64,000 nt of DNA from Liolophura sinensis (lineage: Eukaryota; Mollusca; Polyplacophora; Chitonida; Chitonidae), in contig NC_088301.1 in the NCBI RefSeq assembly GCF_032854445.1, forward strand, positions 7,436,281 to 7,500,280, read 5' to 3'. The notes beneath the pieces were generated by a model. That model was not told the DNA's origin. It made no database searches and saw only the letters and a program-made list of their open reading frames with translations. Numbering within the stretch: position 1 is the stretch's first letter; each line of letters starts with the position of its first letter. A program made the translations under genes and the position numbers. Below are positions 49,009 through 60,982 of the stretch, piece after piece.

Positions 49009-50487
49009 TAGTACACAAGTCTCGCAGTAAATAAAGAAAATTACGCTATATCACATTTCTATCCACTGCTCGTTCTTTTTCTGCTTAACTCAAATCAGGA
49101 TGACTGTAGTCTTCACAGATAATCCGTTATAAGAAATCTTGGACGCCAATATTGACAGCTTGGCATTGTACTTAAGGTTAGAAATGCGCAGTTCGAGCAA
49201 CTGGATCCAATATTTGCCTCCCAACTGAAGTGTAAAGGAGCACTGATAAGATAATACTGCCACACAGGACATTTTAGGTTGTTGATGATACACTATAAAT
49301 ATCTGCAGTGTTATGTTGCATCTAGTTTATATATATATCAGAATTTTGTCTGTTTTGGACAGAACTGAAAACTTTTTATCCTGTATTATTACCCACCCCT
49401 CTGGAGGTTACCAAGGTAAAAATATTATGACTTCACATCCAGCAACCATAGTTCAAAAAAATGGTGGTTATGCTAGGTTGATTTTTTTGAAAGGTTGTAG
49501 AGAAAAGTGCAAGCTACAGATGGAGGTATGGCAATGGCACACACGAAAGTTAGGGGATTTATATGTTTGAGGTTGAAGTTGACAAATTTTCTATAAAAAG
49601 TGTAATTAAGGAAATCAATGCACTTGTGTAACCTTAAGTCACTGATATCTTGACCACATACATGTACATACCTCTTATTAGATTTACTTATAGTGACACC
49701 CAGTACTAACACCAGGAACATTTTTGCTCCATTCAGCAGTGATTGTTTCATTATATTATTAAAGCATCATTGTTTTCTTAATTATGACTATCCTGCATGA
49801 CAATAGTTTGATTATAGCCCGTCCACATGTTGCATCAATTACCCGTATGGACTGCATTGCAAAAATTGCAAAAGTGACAACAGTTCAGATGCAAAAAGAA
49901 CTCTGGCATAGAGTGACCCTAAATTGACCTGAGAACATTCAAACAGCCAACACCTAGATGTACCTATCCTTCTTAAGCATGTATACCAAAATACACTGAC
50001 ACAGACAGTCAGATGGATACAAATATTCAAGCAGGCAGCTCTAGACTCACCCTTTAAATGCCTGGAGGAAGTAACCCATCCTCTATAATGGCCAGCACCT
50101 ATCTACATGTATATGTACCAATGGTGTCAGCCACTCCATCATGTTCATCCCAAGCCCAGGAATCTTCACTCAACTCCCTGCCCCAGGGTGTGGACAGGTT
50201 AACAAGGATAATACAGGATCTGTAACCTTCATGACCCTCCAACCCTCAACCCCCTTTCTGCACTTCTCCTCCTCCTCCCCAAACACCTGCACCCAGGAAG
50301 AAAATGCATTTATATGGAGGTTTAAAACGGTAGAAGGACCTGTACTGTACTGTACACGTCTGCTAGTTGGTTGAATTCTTGCTAGAAATACATGAAAATC
50401 AATGCTACTACAAGGAAAATTGAAGGTGTATGAATATTGGAGGTTTACAGGTTCTGAATATGCATTACACCTAACAATAACAGTTCT
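49009..50487. other. unassigned non-coding stretch
   Basis: The frames at 49313-49570 (plus) and 49473-49751 (minus) overlap and have no domains. Nothing else seen. Confidence 0.45.
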
Positions 50488-50580
50488 GATTTGAGTGGGC
50501 GAGTGAGTGCTTGGGGTTTAATGTCGTAATGTCGTTAATGTCAATTTTTCAGTCATATGACAACGATAGAATCTTTAGAA
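50488..50580. mobile_element. short fragment of a dispersed repeat
   Basis: GAGTGGGCGAGTGAGTGCTT, GGGGTTTAATGTCGT, AATTTTTCAGTCATATGACA and ACGATAGAATC resemble, from memory, a common mollusc repeat that opens with GAGTGAGTGAG. There is no second copy in the window to align it with, so this is weak. Confidence 0.35.
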
Positions 50581-52029
50581 TGCAGTTCTGATTTGACGGT
50601 GTACCCAAGACTTGTTTGCTCTATAAAGCTTGTTCAGTTATTTGCTTGATTGGTGTTAAAGGATGCAGTAAAGATTTTACTAACTTTTATGGTCAAATTT
50701 ACGTTTGAATGAAACCCAACCAGCGCAGGAAATCTAACAACCTCCTTCCTTACAACTACAGCCAACCCCGCAAGAGCTAACTCAAGCTTGTGGCCTTCTT
50801 AGTTAGGAGCTACAACAAAAAGCAACACTTGAACCAACAGAAGAGATTAGTTTTAAAAGCTTTCTACACTGGTAATCATATCCCGATAATAGTAAGCAAC
50901 CCTTTATAAAGTACTATTGTCCCCCAAGACAAACAAAATCATGTGAGCTACTACAAAACAAAAATGGCAATAAATATTTTAGCAAAACTGATATGTCGGA
51001 TAGTCTAGTAGAAGTATAGTCCAACAGCAATGGCATTACAAATGAAATGATCCCTTTCTGTAACACTTTCATTTGAAAAGCGTGGATACCTAGCTTTGAA
51101 TGTCTCTTTTGGTGTTGTCCATTGACACAAAATTACTGAGGAGAAAATTCACTTGGGGATTCCAAGACCCCAGAATGTCTAAGCATGTTTTTGTGGTTAT
51201 AACAGAACACTTAGACAACATGCCCAATGAATCTTAATGGAACAATCCATCATAGATCTGGGATCAAATAACACTGACGAACCACATGATGCAAGTCTTC
51301 ATTTGCCATGTGCTCAGCGACAGGAATTGATTCTGAAGACTCGCTTTCTCGAATAGAACTGGCAAATTTTTATGATAGCCATTCTGAAGAAAGTTTTCCC
51401 CAGGGCATGTAAAAGCTCGTCTGATATTAACCAGAAATTCTATCTGCCTCCCTCAGAAACATTAGATGGCTCTTTGGGCATAATTTTTGGGCATAATTTA
51501 AGGTAAATTTTGTAAGGGTAAACTGAGCGCCATGCAATTACAAATTATCAGCCAACAACATAAAAGCAAGCACAGCAAAAGTTCTAAATGAAAGGGAACA
51601 CTAAAAAGCTGTGAGTTGTTGATTACTCACAAAGCACATATATCATTTATATGTCATAACATTCTGATGTAGACAATTACATTGTTCTGTACAAACTTAC
51701 TCTTGTTTTCAATTGTCATTTTATAGAAAGTCATTAACACCTGTTAAATTACATGTATATATCACAAGTCAGACTTATGGATGAGACATACGGCAAACTG
51801 TAAGAGCTGTAGATTACCAAACTTACTCGTTAAGATGAGGAAAAACATATGAAGTCCATACATTTCAGCCATTAAGTCATATATTCTGTCTGCAATTACA
51901 AACCTTTTACAATCTGATGTTAAAAAACAAAGGAAACAAACCAAATAATATGAGATGCTTAAATACACAGCAATTTACGTACACAAAGTCTTAAATCAGA
52001 AACAACTAGATACTGTCCTAGATGTTCAA
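50581..52029. other. unassigned non-coding stretch
   Basis: A 12-bp direct duplication (TGGGCATAATTT) at about 51476-51500 is the only structure seen. Confidence 0.45.
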
Positions 52030-52425
52030 TTAGCACATAAGCCCCTTGGCTCCATAAAACACATAAGCCCCCCTACTCCACAAAACACATCAGCCCTCGA
52101 CTCTACAAACACATCAGCCCCTCGAATCCACAAAACACATAAGCCCCTTGGCTCCACAAAAAACACATGAGCCCCCCTACTCCATAAAACACATAAANNN
52201 NNNNNNNNNNNNNNNNNNNNNNNNNNNNNNNNNNNNNNNNNNNNNNNNNNNNNNNNNNNNNNNNNNNNNNNNNNNNNNNNNNNNNNNNNNNNNNNNNNNN
52301 NNNNNNNNNNNNNNNNNNNNNNNNNNNNNNNNNNNNNNNNNNNNNNNNNNNNNNNNNNNNNNNNNNNNNNNNNNNNNNNNNNNNNNNNNNNNNNNNNAAA
52401 CACATAAACCCCCCTACTCCACTTT
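52030..52425. repeat. 26-bp minisatellite interrupted by an assembly gap
   Basis: Units such as CATAAGCCCCTTGGCTCCAT + AAAACA and CATAAGCCCCCCTACTCCAC + AAAACA run into a gap and reappear on its far side. The gap lies inside the array, so the true array length is unknown. Open frames that cross the gap are meaningless. Confidence 0.9.
52198..52397. other. assembly gap, 200 N
   Basis: Exactly 200 N, probably a placeholder of arbitrary size. Both flanks are the same minisatellite, which explains the assembly failure. Confidence 0.99.
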
Positions 52426-52596
52426 CGTATTACGAGAATTATCGAAAACACACCCACATACACTGAGTAGTTCTATTCCCTTCACACAGTAACAGTTCAA
52501 CCCAAATAAAACCACTAAATCTGAAATCTGTAAAATAGAAATAAGAACAACGAAATTTTCTTCAAACATTATTTAGATCAAGACAATAGTGGTAAA
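52426..52596. other. unassigned spacer
   Basis: Short AT-rich spacer between the array and a SINE. Confidence 0.45.
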
Positions 52597-52803
52597 TTTA
52601 TTTATTTATTTGATATTTGCTTTACACCGTACTCTACAAAAAACCCATGACCATACGCAGGTTGCTGTCAGAAGTTCCCACGTACAGCCGGAGAGGAAGT
52701 CAGCATGAGCTGGACTTGAACTCACAGCGACCACATCAGTGGGAGGCTCCTAGGTCATAATGCACTGTGCTGGTGTGCTAACCCCTTCGCCCACAGAGGC
52801 TCC
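52597..52803 (-). mobile_element. family 1 SINE with internal deletion
   Basis: It has the 3' tail TTTATTTATTTATTTGATAT, TTACACCGTACTC, then CCATGACCATACGCAGGTTG, CCCACGTACAGCCGGAGAGG, AAGTCAGCATGAGCTGGACT, TGAACTCACAGCGACCACAT and a tRNA-like head ending TTCGCCCACAGAGGCTC. The AAGAATATTTCACTT and GCCAGCATTATGG blocks are deleted. The head is better preserved than at 446-708. Confidence 0.75.
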
Positions 52804-53456
52804 CAATATTGGTAAAAGAGCGAGTGCCACATTGCTTTATACTAAATTGGTTTTTGATATCTCACTACAATAACACCACTCACAGCCACATTGGAATGCT
52901 CTTTGTATCTTAACTGAAGTATAAAAATATGGTCAACGAACATGTACTGAAAAGGAGACACTTCACGAAGAGTGTTATTCAGCCAATTACAATAGCAAAC
53001 AAGCTCGAAAAAGTGACAATCTCTGAAGGTTTAAAATAGTAACTGACACCCTCTAAAATGGTACCCTTCTGTATGTTCTGTGTTAAATTCAACTCCAGTC
53101 TGAAATTCCACATCTGAATACAGACAAAACAGTTTGGAATTCTTCAATGCACATTATAAGGCCACTCACTCATACCTCACCCCGATAACCGGAGAACAAA
53201 TTGTAATTCTTCAACACAGATTTACAAGACACCCATCCAATGAACAAGAGGATAAACAGACAAGAGGTTGGAATTTTCCAAATTAGACTTACACAGGTTT
53301 AACACCTACCCACAAGTATACAACACCAGGATAAACAGAACACACAATGAGTCATTTCCAGTACAGATTTACAAGACACCCATCCAAACAACACCAGGAT
53401 ATCAAATAAAAAATAATTTGGAATTCTCCAACATGTGTAGATTTTCATATAGCCAA
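52804..53456. other. unassigned non-coding stretch
   Basis: Loosely repeated phrases TACAGATTTACAAGACACCCATCC-like (near 53217 and 53360) and CACCAGGATA occur two or three times. This is a weak hint of an old tandem or dispersed repeat. Confidence 0.4.
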
Positions 53457-53663
53457 ATTCTTCAAACTTTTCAACCACCTCTCCAACTAATATTCTGATA
53501 TATTCTTGGACAACTATGGGGTGTAGCAAACTAATTTGAACAGTTTAATGAAGCTTGCATCTTTAGTGACACAAATAAATCATTTTACTGCCCTTTTCAT
53601 AATAATTATATGCATAAATTCCACTGAAAAAAGTGCTTTAATGGTTGTAAAGGTTGCAGATTT
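53457..53663. mobile_element. 207-bp MITE (family M2), copy B
   Basis: The left end ATTCTTCAAACTTTTCAACC faces a right end whose reverse complement is AAATCTGCAACCTTTACAAC. The interior shares GACACAAATAAATCATTTT and ATAATTATATGCATAAATTC with 21324-21529. Confidence 0.55.
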
Positions 53664-54681
53664 ACAATAGATGCCCTCTTTTGTACAGGCACAGGCCTAA
53701 CAGACAATGGGTTGCAATTGTCCAGAAAACATTTACATCTTCCCCTCCATACAACATCACTACTAACAGACAACAGGTTGGATATATCCAACAGAAATGT
53801 CCAGACTTGCACCAAATACCCAGGAATTGCGCCTCTGACCAGACATCTAGTACATGCCAAGGTCAGCTGCTCCGCATCAACCGTGCCAGGACGGCCAAAT
53901 TTGATTTGCAAATATTACACAACATAAGAGGGCTAGGATTCTGATCATGTCTCTGGCACCTGGGAAGCTGCAGGGGAGCAGACAGACAAGAATCTGCTCC
54001 GCGCTACTAATGAGAGGCTTCGTGACCTATTGGGACACAGACCACATGTCTTGTCCCTATCATCAAACAAAGTGCTCACATCCTAAAGCTTCCCTTATGA
54101 ACACAATACAGCCTTTGGCAATGGACAGCAAAAGAAAAACAGAGAGAAAAAGTGACACCTCGTGAAATCCTCATTAACACTGGTGAACAGAAAGCAAAAA
54201 GAATCCATAATTATCCCAGCGATATTAATTTTTTTGCACTTATTCCAGACCATTCTGAGCTGTTAATGTAAAAGAACAGCCTTAACAGAACACCAACACT
54301 CAGAACTGCTTGTTCTCAAAACAAAAAAAATAAAATATATAACAGCTTGAGATCAATGAAATCCTCCCCAAAGACAACATGATTAGTCCTGCCTCCATCT
54401 ATAATAAACCTTAATATCCCTGCCAATAAGTGAAAAATGCAACCTGATTACCTGTATGTTTTAAGCAAATAACATAAAAATATATGCAAAAAACAACTTA
54501 AAAAGTTGTTGGCAGAAGCAATGTTTTGCTTCAAATCTGCCATCATTGCATATGTACATGTGCAAATATATATTTAGTGTACAAGAGAAAATCTTCAGTA
54601 AGTTAAGTCTTGACAGTGCGCACATGTTTGGATCAGCTTGAAAATTAGGATTTTGCTACAACAAAACACACAGTAACTTAC
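53664..54681. other. unassigned non-coding stretch
   Basis: Frames of 96 and 101 codons on opposite strands (53606-53944) overlap almost completely and have no domains, so at most one could be real and probably neither is. The rest is AT-rich. Confidence 0.4.
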
Positions 54682-55096
54682 CGTATATACCACAACTCTT
54701 CTTCACTGATGTCAGATGGCCACAAAGAAAAACTGTATTTATCCTATAAAGTACTCCAGAGAATTACAGGAACAGACAAAAAGCATCCTTCAGAAAAAAA
54801 CTGTACACCGGTGTTCTATGAGGACAGGAGAATTACAGGTCCAGCTGTAGGGTTCTACAGAGAGAAGACAGCCGTGTAGCCTAGCTACTACCAGAGCATG
54901 CACGCATCAGCTCCCTCCAGTGCATCAACTGTTAAAGTGGAGAGGTGTTGAGGCATTGTAGTGAAGGAGTTGGAGTTACTGCTGCTGCGCCAGAACCCTG
55001 GAATCAATGGAGCTGGTCATGTGCAAGACAGACGCAGGCACATACATAGAGAGGGCTCCCCCTCCAAAGATGACTGTAACCAAGACAGAATCCACA
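54682..55096 (-). other. best candidate exon in the window (minus strand)
   Basis: On the minus strand, a good acceptor TGTATTTCCTACAG ends just before 55096. The interval ends at 54682 with TATACG/GTAAGTTA, a strong donor. One frame starting one base in is open for 39 codons, with rather coding-like codons. It reads VDSVLVTVIFGGGALSMYVP and then continues to a TAA at 54978-54976 after three Gln codons. I do not recognise this peptide. Two readings are possible. It may be a terminal coding exon with the donor unused. It may instead be a 5' UTR exon, since the downstream part is balanced and has several short upstream-type ATG frames. No polyadenylation signal is close below 54976. Both readings remain inference. 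Confidence 0.3.
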
Positions 55097-55779
55097 CTGT
55101 AGGAAATACACCAGGGATTGGCTTAAAATCTTTTTGAGCCTACAGATTCCTAACTCTCTCTACAAAATCAGCATTGACAAGTCGTCGTAAAACTAACCGA
55201 CAATCCAAAGCGGTACTCCACCAACTTCTGTGTTCAACTCCCTTAACGTTCCTACTTAAACAAAAGTCACTACAGATCTTTCCACCAATCAAAACCACGT
55301 AGCAAATGTAATGGGTTTATAAGAGATGAAAGGTGTCTGAAGTCATTCACACCAAAGTAACAAGGCTTGTATCTGGTAGTAGCTACAATCTGAATTTTGC
55401 AAGTATTTCTATGCATGATCAATAAATGTACTATTTAAAGCGACAACATTTTTGAATATATCAGCTTATACAGTCCAAAAGCAATAACTGGCATCCCAGC
55501 CAGACCAATTTCTTCTTTGTTACTGCTCCATGCATTATTACTTTTTTTCCAATTCCTAATGGTTATGGATTGCTTTTATATCTAACAATTAATACTGACA
55601 AACCCACCATTTTAGATCCACAAGGACGATATTTTCTCTAACTTCCATTATACTCATAGATAGTTACATCACTGTTATCAGTCTGAATGAATACCTTTCG
55701 ATCCAAAAAATCATTTGTCAAAAAAAGTGTGATTTCCAAAAATCAAAAAATATCTCATTTCTGACAATACTGTTTCATT
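55097..55779. other. unassigned non-coding stretch
   Basis: Sequence upstream (minus sense) of the candidate exon, with no obvious TATA box or CpG island. AT-rich beyond 55380. Confidence 0.4.
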
Positions 55780-56560
55780 TATCGCCTTGACTGATATAAA
55801 CATTCAGATCTGCCAGCCATGGTGACAATGATGCATGGCAAAGGCTGTGATGGATATGCAAGTCTGCCCATGATGTTTGCCTTGTTTATAGGGCTGGCAT
55901 TGTTTGCAACTATTATGTCCAAAACACCTGTATCTGTTATAGAGGAGGCTCTAACTCGAAGGTGGCCATCATTTATTGATGCCAGCTTATCATGACCCAT
56001 ATGATAAACAATTTCCTCAGCCCACAACAAAGCGCTTTCATAATTTATATGCCATCTTTCAAAAACGTCCACCAAATCAATCAATTATACCCGGCGAGTC
56101 TGCCGTCTGCGATATATATAAACTCGCTCTGGTAGGCAGGAAGTCAACTGGACTCTCCCATCTGTTAATAAAATACAATTTCCTGTCACTTGGCACGCAT
56201 TTTGTCGCGCCGTGTCAGACCAAGGAGGAACAAGTCTGTCGAACTTTAGCCAGTTCTTATTAAGCGGTGGCTTGGATAATGGCATTAAGATATTATATAA
56301 TAATCAGTCATTCCAAGACTCTGTCACAGATAACAGTGGCCTTAACACAACACTGGACAGCCCGGGTAACCTCAATCCATCGACTCCCGTCTCAAGTGCA
56401 TACTTGTATTTTATATTGATACTGTCAAATGTTCTTCACGCTGTTTTGTTGAGCTTGCCTGTGCCCATAAGCCTCTTTATGCAGGAGGCAGACATTTTAT
56501 CCCTCATAGACATTCTTTCTTCATGTATCAAACACAAACGACAAGAAAATAAAATAAATG
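55780..56560. promoter_or_regulatory. possible regulatory block, repeat-free
   Basis: Dense in developmental-factor-like words: TTGTTTATAGG (FOX-like), GGCATTGTTTGC (SOX/FOX-like), TTTATTGATGCC, CATATGATAAAC, TTTCATAATTTATATGCC and AATCAATCAATTATACCC (PBX/homeobox-like), followed by a CpG patch CCCGGCGAGTCTGCCGTCTG. It also has balanced-composition frames on both strands (101 codons minus 55779-56084; 95 and 119 codons plus 55976-56571), without recognisable domains. It lies about 0.7 kb upstream (minus sense) of the candidate exon. Among the candidate blocks this is the one I would test first. No alignment supports it yet. Confidence 0.3.
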
Positions 56561-56641
56561 AGGAAAAATAATCTCTCACATACATGCATATATTAACATA
56601 ACATGTAGTTTTTCTTTCCAGCACATTAACAGTAGTACATG

Positions 56642-56786
56642 AGGAAAGTAACTCCAAAAATATTATCACAGTGAATTGATGTTTCGAACCATAGTCTGCA
56701 CACCTGCCCTGATGATGACATGAACTGAACTTGTTGAAATATTAATTCACTGTGGTCAACACTAATATCTTTTGGAGTTCCTTTCT
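56642..56786. mobile_element. 145-bp hairpin MITE
   Basis: GGAAAGTAACTCCAAAAATA and ACAGTGAATTGATGTTTCGA at the left are mirrored at the right by ACAGTGAATTAATATTTCAA and GGAACTCCAAAAGATATTAG (read as reverse complements). The arms are about 50 bp around a roughly 35-bp centre containing CCTGATGATGACATGAACTG. Non-coding. Confidence 0.7.
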
Positions 56787-56866
56787 TCTTGTGTTAAGCA
56801 AAGCGAATCGGTGGATCCCACATGTTGATCATAATGTCACTAGTTTGATAGGAAATGGCTGCTTTT

Positions 56867-56909
56867 GATCTTAAAGATCATCAAAAATGATCAAATGATC
56901 AAAAAGATC
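56867..56909. repeat. cluster of five GATC words
   Basis: GATC occurs at 56867, 56876, 56889, 56897 and 56906, with AT-rich palindromic spacing (TGATCTTAAAGATCA; AATGATCAAATGATC). The cause is unknown. It could be a decayed short repeat. Confidence 0.6.
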
Positions 56910-58559
56910 TACCGCACCCAAAGAAATACATATGTGAAGCACTTCTTCAAATACAGCATATACACAGTACATATACAGCACAACTAAAGCAGCATTGACA
57001 GTGTGACAGTTGTACATTAAATACTCACACATACATGTATAAACCATAACAATATGTCACAAAAAGGGACAAGACTGTAGATTATAAAGCCATGAGCCTC
57101 ATTTTCAACAAGCTTCTGATCTGTTCTGCAGGGAGAAAGATAAAGTAAGCAAATTTTGTAACTACATTTCTGAATAATGTAAACATGTAATGCTAATTTC
57201 TAAAAGAGACAGCTATCATACCATAATATGGCCCGTGATGGGGCAAAAAAAAAAAAGAAATTATTTCATTTTGTCTAGACACATATCTCTGATGACCGCT
57301 TGAAACATTTCTCTTTTCCTTCGAGTATAACCACCTAAGACAGCCCATACAAGAGCCCTTGTCATTCCTGTAACAGATGAAATTTCCATTGATCGATCAG
57401 CAGTACAACGTTTTGGGCTATTCACCCTGCCCTCTGTTCAGAAGAACAGGTTGTCTGACAGCTTTTTAATTTGGGCGCCTTTTCAGTTCAAAAATTTGGG
57501 GAAACCTTCCAATTCATAAAGAATTCCCTGCAATCCAGGTGGGAACAACATGTGATGCACAGTAGCAGGGTGTACACATGAACCTCAAACCCACACGACT
57601 TATAATCTTATTACAGAGACACTGCCCCATTCTGATACTGTTTTTCATATATATATATATATATCCAAAGTACCGTTTCAAAGACCAGTGATCCTACAAA
57701 AAAATTTATGCTTTCCTCAAATTTAAAAGAAGAGGTCTGATGACATTTCATGGGTGGTACAGTTACATTTTGTAAATTTATGTGGTGATTTTTGTAAACT
57801 AGTTTGATTGATTTTCTAACGGAATTACTTTTTAACTGAAAAAACATAATTTAGGTGCTTTCATTATCTACTGCAACATTATTCTGGACATTTTCTGACT
57901 GCACTACTTTGGCCCCACCCCTGTCACACAGTATGGAATGAGCCAGGCAAAACATTACACACATATATACATGTATATGTAAAATCCTTTGGCCAGGTCA
58001 TTAATTATAGGTTCTACTGTTTTTAACCTGTGTATATATATGTATAGATATCTATCTGGTGAGAGGCTGGATCTCTGCTTTGCTAGAACAGTTCACTATT
58101 AAAGCAACTGTCTGGCTTACTAGCCAGCTATAAAGTCAGGAGGGCAGGACCAGAGACTACAGAGTACAACAGACTCTTACCCATACCATTCAGACCCTAC
58201 CTGATCACACCTGTACATGCATGTGTGTCATGTTTTATCTTATGAAAACTTGCTCTTAGTGAATATAGAGAATATGTAAACCAAAACCTGGCATTTACTG
58301 GTCTTAATCATTTTAGGACTATCTGTAATGGACATCGCTATAACTTTCCTTCCAGATATGGTGCCACATGGAACATTCAATAGCAGTAACGAGACCAAAG
58401 TGAATTCATTAACACTGTTAAAGTTACCCCTGCTGTTTTACAAATTTCCCAGAGGACTGTTTGATTGGACAGTAATGACCTTTTCCTTATTCATTAGGCT
58501 TCCAAGCTGAAAGACAGTGACTTTTGTCGTTTTCTAGACAACTGCAAATTACAGGTGTT
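56910..58559. other. unassigned non-coding stretch
   Basis: A short AT run at 57647-57664 and an A-run at 57246-57258. No exon recognised. Confidence 0.45.
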
Positions 58560-58700
58560 TGATTTATTTATTTATTTATTTGATTGGTGTTTAACACCGT
58601 ACTCAAGAATATTTCACTTATATGACGGCGGCCAGCATTATGGTGGAAGGAAACCGGGCAGAGCCTGGGGGAAGCCCAAGACCATCCCTAGCTGCCAATT
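58560..58700 (-). mobile_element. family 1 SINE, well-preserved 3' half
   Basis: (TTTA)n tail, then TTTGATTGGTGTTTAACACC, GTACTCAAGAATATTTCACT, ATATGACGGCGGCCAGCATT, ATGGTGGAAGGAAACCGGGC and AGAGCCTGGGGGAAGCCCAA. It stops before the tRNA-derived head. It is the least diverged 3' segment in the window and useful for building a consensus. Confidence 0.8.
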
Positions 58701-60587
58701 AAATTGTTTTGAATAGTCTTGTTAATTCCTAATGACTTACCAGAGTGGACTGTGTATATTAATATACCAGCATCGTTCAGTAGCTGAAGACTTTAAACAT
58801 CATCATGCTCTGTACATGTACTGCAGCAGAAGCCGGAAACCATTTGTGCAGACAGCTTGGATTAGCTATGACACTACAGGCAGTTCTAGTTCAAAATTTT
58901 TCTTCCTTTTAAGAAACTTGACAAAAAATGGAACAGGAATTATCATAATGAACAAACTATTGGCTTGTCACTAGAAAATCTAAATACAAAAAGAAAAAAC
59001 CAAAGACATCAGGTTTCCAGCAACTCATAACTGCCACTTTTCTTTCATGTCACACACTGTTATCCATGTCCGACCTATCACGCATAATGCATCTCTTGGC
59101 AGCAGCCCTGCTTGACAGTTCAGTCACGCTTGCTGGCGTAACATGGCTAACAGCCACTGCAAAATTGAGGAAGCTAGAAAATCAGACTCCTTTTTAGAGC
59201 TGTCAGTCTCAAATAATTTTAGCTGGAAATGTTTTTCCTCCATCTGCTGACCAGGGCAAAATTACCGACAGAAACTTTCCAGTCACTGGGTTTTGGGTCT
59301 TTGAGGGTTGTCTAGTAAAGAGTTATGGGTTAACAAGATAATGCCTCTGAAGCTATAGACTGTTAAGAGATCAAAAGAAAAGAATGCATCGTCTTGTTAC
59401 AGGTCGAACACAAACAGAATGATACTCGCAGTGAAACACCCCGAGAAGCCACATTCTGCCACCTACAATGAATGAGATATTGAACCAGCAGTAATTGGCA
59501 CTGGTTTAAGCTGAGATACACTAGAGACCTGGTAACACACAGGCCAATTTGGAGACGGAAAATGAGAACAATTTTATCTGGGATCAGTAACCAATAATGT
59601 CCAATGAGCCAACCAGATAAAAATAGTGACTGAAATACCATCAGCACTATTATTCAGGATGGTTCTTGGTGTTGATTGTACCAGAGAACAGTGAGCAATT
59701 TGTATCAAAATCTCTTTGACTAGCTTTGCACCGACACCTTCATGTGTTCTTATTTCTAGTACCTGCCATGAAATAATGACCTATAGTATAAGTAATTATC
59801 AGAACACACCATTTTAACACTCCAGGAACATTCCTTGTCTTGAACCATAAGTATTCAAACAATGTGGAGAAAACAAGACTGGGAAAAAACATACATGAAG
59901 GAAAATGGGAGAAATTATATGAAATTTAACTACTGTATTTCACTTAACAATTGGCCTGTAAAATGTACTTTCAGAAGAACATAAAGGACTTAAAGGCAAG
60001 GTACTTTTGAAGGTGTTTCTAAGGCTCATAAGGCTTTTCAAACTTCATAAGGCTCTTTAAGGTGGATGAATAAATAAGTTTGAATCAAACAAAATGTATC
60101 ACTTGAAAATGGCTTAACTTCCGGTGAAGCATCAAAAAAAAAAAAAAAATAACGATCAGTTTAAAGTTGATAAAAATTGTCTAAATGTACAAAGTGAAAA
60201 TCACTGCAACTGCTACTGCATATCATAGATACATGTAAACACCTTTGAAGAAAACAAAGCATCATTATGTACCTATATAATGTATAAACTGAAATGTCAC
60301 CTTATTTGCTACTGCACAATAAGATTAGACACATAAAGACTTTCAACATAGAAATGTCTGCACACGTACTAGTACCAGTATGAACTGACCATGACCTGAC
60401 CAGAGACAAGGCCATAAATATCGTTACACTACATAAGCTACCACAGTATAATGCACATGGTTTGTAATGAAGTTTGGTTCAGCCACCAGCATGAGGCCCT
60501 GATAAAGTTAAGAAGTCTGACGACTATATTCATTTTAGCCCAGTTCCTTAATTAGGACTGAAGCTTGTAAGGTCAATCACCATACTC
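58701..60587. other. unassigned non-coding stretch
   Basis: A minus-strand donor CACTCTG/GTAAGTCATT lies at about 58741 with no clear exon behind it. An A-run lies at 60133-60147. The 94-codon minus frame (59363-59647) has no domain. Confidence 0.4.
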
Positions 60588-60628
60588 CCCTTCCATCCCC
60601 TCCCCCCCCCTTCCCGGCCCTTCCCCTG
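60588..60628 (-). other. C-rich tract, G-quadruplex-prone on the minus strand
   Basis: C-runs of 3 to 9, split by TT, AT, T or GG, give at least five G-runs on the minus strand. Confidence 0.7.
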
Positions 60629-60982
60629 AACTCTTCAATCAGGAGTGTTACTGATGCCGCTTCTATATTAGTCACCTAATTGTGTTTTTATATCAGCTTC
60701 TTCACCCCTAAAATATGCATCCCTGTCTCCTTGCCAATTACCCCCCTAGCAAAGAAACAGCCCCTGACAGACCCCAGGTCACAACATCCACCCCTTGGTC
60801 AGTCAATTACAGACCCAACCCCAAGGGGAACTGGGTGGAAGCAGGTCAGGGCTCTCTCAGGGTTTATCTGCAGGTATAACATGATTACTGTTGGCTGCGG
60901 AGTATTAGTGGCGTCTGGAGGTCCCTCTGGTACACTTCTGCCTGGCCACTGGGTACAGCCTCCTGTGCCAAACCATCATGTC
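60629..60982. other. unassigned C-rich non-coding stretch
   Basis: The 110-codon plus frame (60680-61012) is Pro-rich because of the C-rich composition and runs into the SINE. It is not a credible gene. Confidence 0.45.

Noticed and set aside
52026-52492. Open frames spanning the N gap
   Set aside because: The gap is unknown sequence and the flanks are minisatellite.
53606-53944. Overlapping 96- and 101-codon frames on opposite strands
   Set aside because: Mutual overlap, no domains and partial overlap with a MITE.
56700-56745. CTGATGA motif resembling a hammerhead ribozyme core
   Set aside because: The required helix II and GAAAC arrangement after CTGATGA is absent. The motif sits in the loop of a MITE hairpin.
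58741-58850. Possible minus-strand exon ending at GTAAGTCATT
   Set aside because: Only the donor is good. No sensible acceptor or open frame.
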